Source of the DNA: CAYOBW01 sp964402115
GTDB lineage: Bacteria; Verrucomicrobiota; Kiritimatiellia; UBA8416; CAYOBW01
Reading direction: 5' to 3'
DNA length: 7,648 nt
Assembly (NCBI GenBank): GCA_964402115.1
Contig: CAYOBW010000328.1
Span: forward strand, 1 to 7,648
Below, one piece after another: positions 1-5,804 of the stretch. The notes under the pieces were generated by a model. That model worked only from the letters and a program-made list of their open reading frames with translations. It searched no databases and was not told the DNA's origin. How positions within the stretch are numbered: the first letter of the stretch is position 1; each line of letters starts with the position of its first letter. Both the position numbers and the translations under genes were made by a program.

Positions 1-461
1 CCGACCCGGAGGCGGCGCGCGCCCTGCCGGTCGGGCCCGGCGGCGTGATCGATGCGTCGGCGGGCACGGCCGCCCTGCGGGGCCAGATGCTGCAACTGAC
101 GATGCGCGACGGGGCCAGCGAGATCACGCACTGGATGAACCCGGCCGAGTACCCGGAATGGGTCGTGCGCATACCGCGGGCCGGGCTCTACAACGTGGAA
201 CTGACTTACGCGGTGACAACCGAGTCGCAGGGGAGTACCGTGCTCATCACGTGCGGGGAGGCGCTGCTGCTGGTGCGGCTAAAGGGCACGGGTGGCTGGG
301 ACGTCTATCGCAGCGAGACCGTGGGCGAAATGGATCTCCAGTCGGGCGTGCTGCGCCTGCGGGTGAAGTGCCTGGACATGAAGGGCATGGGCGTCATGAA
401 CTTGCGTGAACTGGTGCTGCGTCCGGCGACGGCGAAGGGCGCCGGGAAATCGCGGGAGTAG
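1..461 (+). CDS. C-terminal fragment of a protein ending in a galactose-binding-like / CBM-like domain (5' end outside window)
   Basis: The reading frame is open from the window edge (first full codon at position 3) to a TAG at 459-461, giving about 152 visible residues. A GTG at 45 is therefore probably internal, not the start. The visible part is rich in alternating beta-strand patterns: a W-M-N-P-A-E-Y-P-E-W segment, a P-R-A-G-L-Y-N-V strand, a G-G-W-D-V-Y segment, and a terminal strand ending M-N-L-R-E-L-V-L. This layout is typical of the beta-sandwich modules (CBM6/35- or DUF5077-like) at the C-terminus of glycosidases, sulfatases and other secreted enzymes of PVC bacteria. The last residues (A-T-A-K-G-A-G-K-S-R-E) look like a disordered tail. 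The catalytic part, if any, lies upstream, so the enzyme class cannot be told. It runs in the same direction as the SppA-like gene 61 bp downstream, separated by a hairpin. Confidence 0.6.
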   Translation, partial: DPEAARALPVGPGGVIDASAGTAALRGQMLQLTMRDGASEITHWMNPAEYPEWVVRIPRAGLYNVELTYAVTTESQGSTVLITCGEALLLVRLKGTGGWDVYRSETVGEMDLQSGVLRLRVKCLDMKGMGVMNLRELVLRPATAKGAGKSRE

Positions 462-499
462 GCCTGGCCGCGGGGTACGGTGAACCCGGCGGCCAGGCT
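461..499 (+). terminator. Strong hairpin after the partial gene (possible terminator without a T-tract)
   Basis: Arms 462-471 (GCCTGGCCGC) and 489-498 (GCGGCCAGGC) are perfectly complementary over 10 bp, and 461/499 can add a G-T pair. Inside, 473-475 and 485-487 add three more G-C pairs after one mismatch. It starts at the last base of the TAG stop codon of the upstream gene. No T-run follows, so it could be a terminator of the U-tract-poor kind, an mRNA-stabilising hairpin, or an attenuating leader for the SppA-like gene that starts 24 nt later. Confidence 0.5.
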
Positions 500-507
500 G
501 TAACGGA

Positions 508-514
508 AGAAGGA
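508..514 (+). promoter_or_regulatory. Ribosome binding site of the SppA-like gene
   Basis: AGAAGGA lies 8 nt before the ATG at 523, a good Shine-Dalgarno match and spacing. It fixes the start directly before the signal peptide. Confidence 0.7.
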
Positions 515-522
515 ACACAACG

Positions 523-1524
523 ATGAGACAACGGGGCTGGGTGCGTGGATCGGTGGCGGGTGTACTGGGGGCCTTGGCGCTGGGGGCGGGCTGCATTTCC
601 GTGGACCTGGAGTCGCTGCTGCGGCATGAACTGCGGGAAGTGACGCTGACGAAGGCCGCGGGGTGGGGCGCGAACCAGAAGGTCCTCGTGTTCGACCTCA
701 GCGGCGTGATCATGAACCGCGGTGCGGGAGGGGGGTGGGGCGACTCGGCGATGTGCTCGCCCGACTACGTGAAGGCGGTGCTGAACAAGGCGCGTGCGGA
801 CGAGAATGTGAAGGCGGTTGTGCTGCGCATCAACTCTCCGGGCGGCGAGGTGACGGCCGCGGACATCATCGGTCGGGAGATCAAGCAGTTCGCCGCGCAG
901 ACCGGGCGTCCGGTCTACGCCATGATCCTGGGGACGGGGTGCTCAGGCGCCTACTATGCCGCTTGCGGCGCTGACCGGATCTACGCGCACCCGTCTTCCA
1001 TTATCGGGAGCATCGGTGTGATCGCCTCCTTCCCGCAGATCGTCAAACTCGCGGACAAGGTGGGCGTGGAGCAGGTGGTGATCAAGTCAGGCGCCCTCAA
1101 GGATATGGGCAGCATGCTGCGGCCGATGTCCGATGAGGAGCGGGGGGTCATGCAGGGGTTGGTGGACGACTTCTACAACCAGTTCCTGGACTGGGTGGCG
1201 GCGGCACGTCCGGCGTTGAAATCGCGCGAAACACTGAAGCCCCTGGCCGACGGCCGGGTGTACACCGCGTCGCAGTCCCTGAAGAACGGGCTGGTGGACC
1301 GCCTGGCCACGCTCGACGAGGTGGTGGCCGATGCGCGCAAGGCGGCCGGGCTCAAGGATGCGAGCGTGGTGGTCTACAGCTACGCGGAGAGCGCCGACGC
1401 GAACCTGTACTCACCGGTCAGCCAGGCCAGCCTGCCGCGCCTGAGCGTCGTGGATCTCGGTGCGAGTCTGCCGGTGCCGCTGCGCCAGTCGGGGTTCTTC
1501 TACCTCTGGCAGCCCGGCTGGTGA
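523..1524 (+). CDS. sppA: Signal peptide peptidase SppA-like serine protease (S49 family), probable lipoprotein
   Basis: At 333 aa this is the short, single-domain form of SppA, which degrades leftover signal peptides and other membrane-proximal peptides with a Ser-Lys dyad. Residues 1-23 are a signal peptide (R at 2, 4 and 8, then a hydrophobic stretch) ending L-G-A-G-C, so Cys24 is a plausible lipid-attachment site; Gly at -3 is uncommon. The S49 core starts near residue 53 (K-V-L-V-F-D-L-S-G-V-I). L-R-I-N-S-P-G-G-E-V (101-110) is the oxyanion-side loop. C-S-G-A-Y-Y (140-145) carries the likely nucleophile Ser141, and G-S-I-G-V-I (162-167) is the conserved following motif. V-I-K-S-G (186-190) carries Lys188, the expected general base, 47 residues after the Ser as in short SppA enzymes. 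The C-terminus F-Y-L-W-Q-P-G-W is a common ending in such proteins. The next gene converges on it from the other strand. Confidence 0.88.
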   Translation: MRQRGWVRGSVAGVLGALALGAGCISVDLESLLRHELREVTLTKAAGWGANQKVLVFDLSGVIMNRGAGGGWGDSAMCSPDYVKAVLNKARADENVKAVVLRINSPGGEVTAADIIGREIKQFAAQTGRPVYAMILGTGCSGAYYAACGADRIYAHPSSIIGSIGVIASFPQIVKLADKVGVEQVVIKSGALKDMGSMLRPMSDEERGVMQGLVDDFYNQFLDWVAAARPALKSRETLKPLADGRVYTASQSLKNGLVDRLATLDEVVADARKAAGLKDASVVVYSYAESADANLYSPVSQASLPRLSVVDLGASLPVPLRQSGFFYLWQPGW

Positions 1525-1533
1525 TGCGGTGCG

Positions 1534-1559
1534 GGAAGCGGGGACCTCAGCCCGCTTCC
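1534..1559. terminator. Hairpin between convergent genes, probable bidirectional terminator
   Basis: GGAAGCGGG (1534-1542) and CCCGCTTCC (1551-1559) form a perfect 9-bp stem around an 8-nt loop, with a possible G-T pair at 1533/1560. It begins 10 bp after the SppA-like stop and spans the TGA stop (1549-1547) of the minus-strand URO-D-like gene. Neither side has a run of T, so termination by the classic U-tract mechanism is uncertain, but the position at the meeting point of two transcripts fits a terminator. Confidence 0.6.
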
Positions 1560-2608
1560 TCCTCCGCCCGCAGCGCTTGGGTGGCTTGGACCATCGCCAG
1601 GTAGCCGGCGACCGGCACGTAGTCGGGGATCGAGTTGCCTGTGCCGAGGGCGTAGCCGCGCGCCTGCCGGCGGTAGCGGCGCCCGCGGTCGAGGACGGTG
1701 GCATAGACCTCGGCAGGTGACTTCTGGCACAGGATGTCGAGATCGATGCCGCCCAGCAGCCCGAGGCGGTCTCCGTAGGTCTCGATCCAGCGCTCGAACG
1801 GGGCGATGGCGTCCTCGTTCGAGTGCTTGGCGCCGATGCCGAGGGCGATCACGTCGTCCATGATCTCGAAAATGCATCCGCACGAGTGCCAGAGGAAGGG
1901 CTTGCCGGCAGCCCTGATGGCGCCGATGATGCGGCGGTAGGGCGGCAGGATGTGGGTACGGATGACCGCGGGGGAGACCAGGCACGCGCTGCGGAAGCCG
2001 AGGTCGTCGCCGAAACGACACACGGCGAAAGCGTCGCCATGGCGCTGCAGGAACTGCCGCCACAGCGTGGTCATGAGGTCGCCGATCCGGGCGTAGAGCG
2101 CGGCATACAGCTCCGGGTCGTCGGCCTGCAGATAGGCCAGGTACTCATAGCCCACGAGGTCCTCGCTGATCTCCAGCACTCCGTTGCCCACGCCGCCGAT
2201 GGCCTTCATGCCGGGCGGCAGGCTCGCCGCCAGCGCGGCAAACCGCGGTTCCGCGACGGACCAGAAGCGCGCCGGCAGCTCCGCCCAGGGGTAGGCGTCA
2301 AAGTCGCGTCGGTTCTGAATCGGCCCAGGCCGCCCGCCCATGATCGCGCCGTGGTCCGGCAGGATGTCCACGATGCAGACCTCGAACGAAACCGTATCGT
2401 AGGTCATCTCCCGGAAGAAGTCGCAGAAATGGCGGAAGAAGGCCCGGCGGTCGGCGTCATCGCCGTCCAGCAGCGCGGCAAAGGCCACGCCCCGGATGCG
2501 CTCCATGATCGACGGGCAGACGATGTGCTCGTAAAGGGGCAGGCGCGCCGGACGCCGGTTGGCCAGAACGTCCAGAAGGTGCCGGTAATCGGGCTCGAAA
2601 CCCTGCAT
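1547..2608 (-). CDS. Uroporphyrinogen decarboxylase (URO-D)-fold family protein, function unknown
   Basis: The 353-aa protein fits the URO-D superfamily (PF01208), which includes heme-pathway HemE and corrinoid methyltransferases such as MtaA, MtbA and CmuA. Visible landmarks are G-D-D-L-G-F-R (200-206), a sheet ending K-P-F-L-W-H-S-C-G-C (236-245), L-G-G-I-D-L-D-I-L (285-293), and a C-terminal G-T-G-N-S-I-P-D-Y-V-P (322-332). HemE's N-terminal substrate signature is not apparent, so true uroporphyrinogen decarboxylase activity is unlikely. His241 and Cys243 match the H-x-C half of the methyltransferase zinc site, but no Cys is seen in the C-terminal segment where the third ligand normally sits. 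The subtype resembles the many uncharacterised copies in Lentisphaerota and Kiritimatiellota genomes. ATG 2608 is preceded by AGGGG at 2619-2615 (6-nt spacer). It starts 17 bp after the PPIase stop and is probably the last gene of the operon. No corrinoid protein is in view. Confidence 0.82.
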   Translation of the reverse strand: MQGFEPDYRHLLDVLANRRPARLPLYEHIVCPSIMERIRGVAFAALLDGDDADRRAFFRHFCDFFREMTYDTVSFEVCIVDILPDHGAIMGGRPGPIQNRRDFDAYPWAELPARFWSVAEPRFAALAASLPPGMKAIGGVGNGVLEISEDLVGYEYLAYLQADDPELYAALYARIGDLMTTLWRQFLQRHGDAFAVCRFGDDLGFRSACLVSPAVIRTHILPPYRRIIGAIRAAGKPFLWHSCGCIFEIMDDVIALGIGAKHSNEDAIAPFERWIETYGDRLGLLGGIDLDILCQKSPAEVYATVLDRGRRYRRQARGYALGTGNSIPDYVPVAGYLAMVQATQALRAEEEAG

Positions 2609-2625
2609 GGCGCGCCCCTGTTGTA

Positions 2626-3726
2626 TCAGGGTTGTCTGGCGGCCGCCGGCGCGGCGTTCGTGCGGACTCCATCCGTTACCTGGCCCTTCAGAGCGTTACG
2701 CAAGGCCTCGGCAACCTCCGGCGGTTTGACGGCGTTGGCGTCCATGAGCTCCAGGGCCAGGTTGCGGATGGCCTTCTCACGTCCGGTGCGCAACGCGCGC
2801 GCACGGTACTCGTCGTAGCCGATCGGCCCCGTCTGGCGGTGCTCCAGCACTTGGATGATGTGAAATCCGAATTTCGTTTCGACCACGGGTCCCACTTCGT
2901 TGACCTTCTGGCTGAAGGCGGCGTCTTCGAAGGCCTTGACCATCCGCTGGCGGGTGAACGGGGGCAGCTCGCCGCCCTTGTCCTTGCTTGGGCAGTCGGA
3001 GTGCTCCAGAGCCAGCTTGGCGAAATCACCGCCTTTGACAATCTGCTGGCGAATATCTTCGAGCTTCTTGCGCTTCTCGGTCTTGAAGGCGGCCGCCTCG
3101 TCGGGCGCCGTGCGGATGAGGATGTGGCGTGCCTTGACCGCCTCCGGTACGACGATGTTGGCTTTCTCCTTCTCGTAGTCGGCCTTGATATTCTCCTCGA
3201 CGTTGATCTTCTCCTTGGCCATGTATCGCTCGATCAGGCGATCGATCTTGAGGCCGTTGACGACCTCCTGGGCGAGGCGCTCTTTGCCGGCGGGACTGTT
3301 GGCCATCGCCTGCTCCAGCGTGGTGCCGGGGGGCAGCTTGGCCGTGAGCGCCGCGTAGGCCTTCTTCTCGTCCTCGGCCGAAATCTTGATGCGCAGACGG
3401 TCGGACTCCCGGACGAGCATGGCCTTCAGCAGGAAGTCCTGGATGACGGTCGCCTTCATCCGACGCCGTGCTTCCGGCACCTGCACCGGCGCCATCATCT
3501 TGAGGCGCGGGGCGAGGCGCAGTTCGACCTCCTTGTCGCACTCGCCGACCGTCAGCTTGTGGTCGTTGACGGAGACCAGCACGGTTTCGGGGTTGAGCGG
3601 GACCGGCTGCGTGCCGGTCGCGGCATTGGTGGCGCCCGCCCCCTCACTCTTGGTCGCGGACGTTTTGCCTTTGCAGCCGGCGGTGAGCAGCGAGCCGGCG
3701 ACCATAAGAACCAGTAGCACCTTCAC
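2626..3726 (-). CDS. Parvulin-type peptidyl-prolyl cis-trans isomerase lipoprotein (SurA/PrsA-like)
   Basis: This 366-aa protein should catalyse proline isomerisation and act as a chaperone for exported proteins. It begins with a signal peptide ending L-T-A-G-C, making Cys18 the likely lipidated residue, followed by a Ser/Gly/Ala/Thr linker to about residue 45. Residues 48-185 form a helical SurA_N-like chaperone region, including E-A-R-R-R-M-K-A-T-V-I-Q-D-F-L-L. One parvulin domain spans about 198-298: V-K-A-R-H-I-L-I-R (198-206), G-G-D-F-A-K-L-A-L-E-H-S-D (232-244), G-G-E-L-P-P-F (251-257) and K-F-G-F-H-I-I-Q-V-L (285-294). The tail is charged, then Ala-rich. The GTG at 3726 is chosen because AAAGGAAA sits just upstream and the lipoprotein signal starts there; a longer frame from 3804 would overlap recO and put 26 unlikely residues first. 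It follows recO by 52 bp and precedes the URO-D-like gene by 17 bp. Whether it is a SurA or PrsA counterpart cannot be decided. Confidence 0.88.
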   Translation of the reverse strand: MKVLLVLMVAGSLLTAGCKGKTSATKSEGAGATNAATGTQPVPLNPETVLVSVNDHKLTVGECDKEVELRLAPRLKMMAPVQVPEARRRMKATVIQDFLLKAMLVRESDRLRIKISAEDEKKAYAALTAKLPPGTTLEQAMANSPAGKERLAQEVVNGLKIDRLIERYMAKEKINVEENIKADYEKEKANIVVPEAVKARHILIRTAPDEAAAFKTEKRKKLEDIRQQIVKGGDFAKLALEHSDCPSKDKGGELPPFTRQRMVKAFEDAAFSQKVNEVGPVVETKFGFHIIQVLEHRQTGPIGYDEYRARALRTGREKAIRNLALELMDANAVKPPEVAEALRNALKGQVTDGVRTNAAPAAARQP

Positions 3727-3730
3727 GGGG

Positions 3731-3738
3731 TTTCCTTT
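3731..3738 (-). promoter_or_regulatory. Ribosome binding site deciding the PPIase start
   Basis: On the minus strand AAAGGAAA reads 3738-3731, with AGGA 6 nt before GTG 3726. This supports the GTG start directly ahead of the lipoprotein signal peptide over the longer upstream ATG frame. Confidence 0.65.
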
Positions 3739-3757
3739 CGGCGACGGCGTTTCGAGC

Positions 3758-3775
3758 GACCGGCACGTGCCGGTC
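3758..3775 (-). repeat. Perfect 18-bp palindrome in the recO-PPIase gap
   Basis: GACCGGCACGTGCCGGTC is its own reverse complement. As RNA it can fold as a 7-bp GC-rich stem with an ACGU loop, beginning 3 nt after the recO TAA stop. There is no U-tract after it. It may be a weak terminator, an RNA-processing or stabilising hairpin that sets different levels for recO and the PPIase gene, or a DNA operator. Confidence 0.55.
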
Positions 3776-3778
3776 CCA

Positions 3779-4576
3779 TTACGCCGCAAGCATGTCGAGC
3801 GCAATATAGCGGGGGGTGGGGCTGATGTCGAGGTGGTAATCGAGGAAGGCGCCGAGGAACAGGCCCGCCGCCCGAGCCTGGGTGCGCGTGCAGCGGGTCT
3901 GGCTCGGCCCGCGGGGGGCCGGGGCGCTCTGCCAGGCGCGCAGCATGGCCTGGACGTCGGGAGTCAGGGTCAGCGTGGCGCCATCCGTGGCGCGCGTGCA
4001 CCGGGGGCAGAGCAGGGCGCCCCGCGCCAGGGCGAAGGGGCGGGGGCCCCCGCCGCTGGCCGGGTGCGGTTGGCCGCAGGCCGGACAGCTCTGCAATTGC
4101 GGCGCCCACCCCAGGAGCTCGGTCAAGCGCAGCTCGAACCAGTACACCAGCGGGAAGCTGGCCCCGACGCCCGCCAGGTGGTCGAGGAGCGCCTCCGTGA
4201 GCCCGTACAGCGCGGGGTCGTGCGTGTGGTCGAGCGCGACGCGGCTGACCAAGTGGCAGGCATACGCCGCGCAGGCCGACGCGCGCCAGTCGATGCGGAG
4301 GCGGGGTCGGGGGTCGAGGGCGGTGCATTCGCGCAGGATATGCACCCCCTGGCGGTCGCGCGCATAGTAAAGCAGTTCGCAGCTGTAGAAGAGATCGAAC
4401 TGGCCCAGCAAACGGCTCTTCGGCCGCTGTACGCCCTTGGCGAGCGTCACCAGGCGGCCTTCGCCGGGTGTCAGCCAAGTCACGATGTGCGACGTGGACG
4501 ACCACGGTTGCACGCGCAGGACCAGCGCCTCGGTCTTCTCGACGGTTCCCGCCGCGTTGGAGGGGGCGGGGCTCAT
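3779..4576 (-). CDS. recO: DNA repair protein RecO
   Basis: RecO loads RecA onto SSB-coated single-stranded DNA in the RecFOR pathway and helps anneal strands. At 265 aa the length is usual. The N-terminal OB-fold is recognisable from E-A-L-V-L-R (16-21) through G-E-G-R-L-V-T-L-A-K-G-V-Q-R-P-K-S (38-54), followed by G-Q-F-D-L-F-Y-S-C-E-L-L-Y-Y (58-71). The helical C-terminal part contains Y-W-F-E-L-R-L-T-E-L-L-G-W-A-P (145-159) and a four-cysteine zinc finger, C164-P-A-C167 and C190-P-R-C193. The end, D-Y-H-L-D-I-S-P-T-P-R (246-256), leads to a short tail. The ATG at 4576 overlaps the DUF502 stop as ATGA, so translation is probably coupled; only a weak GGGGC precedes it. The frame stays open upstream to 5344, but that part lies over the DUF502 gene and shows no family similarity. 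RecO usually clusters with era and ybeY; here it follows DUF502. Confidence 0.93.
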   Translation of the reverse strand: MSPAPSNAAGTVEKTEALVLRVQPWSSTSHIVTWLTPGEGRLVTLAKGVQRPKSRLLGQFDLFYSCELLYYARDRQGVHILRECTALDPRPRLRIDWRASACAAYACHLVSRVALDHTHDPALYGLTEALLDHLAGVGASFPLVYWFELRLTELLGWAPQLQSCPACGQPHPASGGGPRPFALARGALLCPRCTRATDGATLTLTPDVQAMLRAWQSAPAPRGPSQTRCTRTQARAAGLFLGAFLDYHLDISPTPRYIALDMLAA

Positions 4577-5301
4577 GGTGGCCCCGCGGGGGGCTGCGTC
4601 AGCGCGGACGGTTCCACGTGGCGGTTGACCATGGCCGTGATGGCTTTCATCGCCGCCGCGCGGTCGTGCGACGCGACACCTGGCGGGACCGCGCCGGCGG
4701 AGACGATGAAGGATAGCGACTCGGCGACGGTCAGCGGCAGCCTGACGACGGATGCGGCGGGAACAATGATGAGGAAGCCTGACGTCGGGTTCGGTGTGGT
4801 GGGCACGAATACCGACAGGAGCCCGGCCGTCTGGCCGTCGGGAAGCGCGTCGCACACTACTTGGGGCGCCGGCGCCGCCAGGAAGCCCATCGAGTAGATG
4901 CCGGGATGCGGAAACGGAACCAGCACCACCTCCTTGAAGGGCGTCTTGCGTCCGCCGAAGAGCGTCGTGCTTACCTGCCGCAGGGAGCGATAGATGCCCT
5001 TCAGCAGCGGCGTGTGCGCGAGGACGGAGTCCAGCAGGGCATAGAGCTGCCGGCCGAAGAAATTGCGGCCCAGCAACCCAAGGAGGTAGAAGCCGGTCAG
5101 GATGGCCAGCAGCGCGGCCACGCGCACGGGAAACCCGGTCCAGCCCTGGCCGTAGTGGCTGAGCGACAGGGCCTTGATCAGCCAGTCCGTCGAGACGTTC
5201 AGGAGAAAGGCGACGATGAGGAAAGTGGCCGCGACGGGAATGGCCAGCGTGATGCCCACGAGGATGTTGTTGCGGATGGACTTGAAAACCGTGCGTAGCA
5301 T
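4573..5301 (-). CDS. DUF502 family membrane protein
   Basis: The 242-aa protein matches the DUF502 family (PF04367), conserved inner-membrane proteins of unknown function. It has two hydrophobic segments, about 12-35 (I-L-V-G-I-T-L-A-I-P-V-A-A-T-F) and 58-78. These are followed by family-typical stretches: T-P-L-L-K-G-I-Y-R-S-L-R-Q-V (97-110), F-K-E-V-V-L-V-P-F-P (122-131), G-I-Y-S-M-G-F (134-140) and V-F-V-P-T-T-P-N-P-T-S-G-F (164-176). A predicted cytoplasmic domain follows. The ATG at 5301 shares one base with the ybeY stop (TGATG) and has AAAGGA 8 nt upstream; its own stop overlaps the recO start (ATGA). This places it firmly inside the ybeY-recO transcript. The Pro-rich last ten residues are probably disordered. 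What it does in this operon is unknown. Confidence 0.9.
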   Translation of the reverse strand: MLRTVFKSIRNNILVGITLAIPVAATFLIVAFLLNVSTDWLIKALSLSHYGQGWTGFPVRVAALLAILTGFYLLGLLGRNFFGRQLYALLDSVLAHTPLLKGIYRSLRQVSTTLFGGRKTPFKEVVLVPFPHPGIYSMGFLAAPAPQVVCDALPDGQTAGLLSVFVPTTPNPTSGFLIIVPAASVVRLPLTVAESLSFIVSAGAVPPGVASHDRAAAMKAITAMVNRHVEPSALTQPPAGPP

Positions 5302-5804
5302 CAGGCGGTTCCTTTCGCGGGCAGCAGGGTGGGCAGGCGTGCACCGTCAGCGGCGGCCGCGCGCAGCCAGCGGAGCTCGCGCCGGCGCATGCGGCGGCGC
5401 GCGGCCGGGTCGTTGTCGTCAGCGCCGGTCAGGTGGTCGCAGCCGTGCGCCACGTACAGCGCCAGCTCGTGCCCGGGCGACCAGGCGGGGCGGCGGACCG
5501 CCTGCCGCAGGCCCTCGGCCATGGCGCGCTCGACGTTGACGACGATTTCCGCGGCCGGCCTGGCCGCGGCGCCGGGCAACGCCGCGTAGCGGAACGTCAT
5601 GACGTCCGTCGGCTGCGCGTCTCCCCAGTAGCGCTGGTGGGCAGCGATGGTGCCGGCGTCATCCGTCAGGACGACGTCCAGCGTGCCCCATTCAGCGCCC
5701 GGCGCCAGGCTCCGTGCCTGGCTCGTCAGGGTGACGCTCAGTTTCCGCAGCGCCGGGATGTTCACCCGGTGGCGGTGCTGTCGGTTGTGTATCGTTATCT
5801 TCAT
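5301..5804 (-). CDS. ybeY: Endoribonuclease / rRNA maturation factor YbeY (variant metal site)
   Basis: YbeY is a metal-dependent RNase-like protein for 16S rRNA 3'-end maturation and ribosome quality control. The 167-aa length is normal. The start M-K-I-T-I-H-N-R-Q is a family-like first strand. P-T-D-V-M-T-F (65-71) matches the core P/A-T-D/N-V-L-S-F motif. The metal motif reads H120-G-C-D-H124-L-T-G-A-D-D130: the usual third histidine is Asp130. The Arg of the E. coli Y-R-G-K-D segment is replaced by Trp60. Both changes could define a lineage-specific subtype. The N-terminus lies inside the end of the pgpH gene, 113 bp overlapping in another frame, and no Shine-Dalgarno is visible before ATG 5804. 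The next gene starts on its stop codon. Order pgpH-ybeY is widely conserved and supports the call. Confidence 0.88.
   Translation of the reverse strand: MKITIHNRQHRHRVNIPALRKLSVTLTSQARSLAPGAEWGTLDVVLTDDAGTIAAHQRYWGDAQPTDVMTFRYAALPGAAARPAAEIVVNVERAMAEGLRQAVRRPAWSPGHELALYVAHGCDHLTGADDNDPAARRRMRRRELRWLRAAAADGARLPTLLPAKGTA

Noticed and set aside
1823..2818. 331-codon + strand frame opposite the URO-D-like gene
   Set aside because: Composition is shadow-like and it crosses the boundary between two real minus-strand genes.
3727..3804. Longer PPIase start at 3804
   Set aside because: It would overlap recO and put 26 Arg/Thr/Pro-rich residues before the signal peptide. GTG 3726 has a good ribosome binding site.
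3386..4897. Long + strand frame opposite the PPIase, recO and DUF502 genes
   Set aside because: It spans parts of three well-supported minus-strand genes and shows no recognisable domain.
4577..5344. N-terminal extension of recO to an upstream start at 5344
   Set aside because: The extension is out-of-frame DUF502 sequence. RecO similarity begins at the ATG at 4576, which overlaps the DUF502 stop as ATGA.
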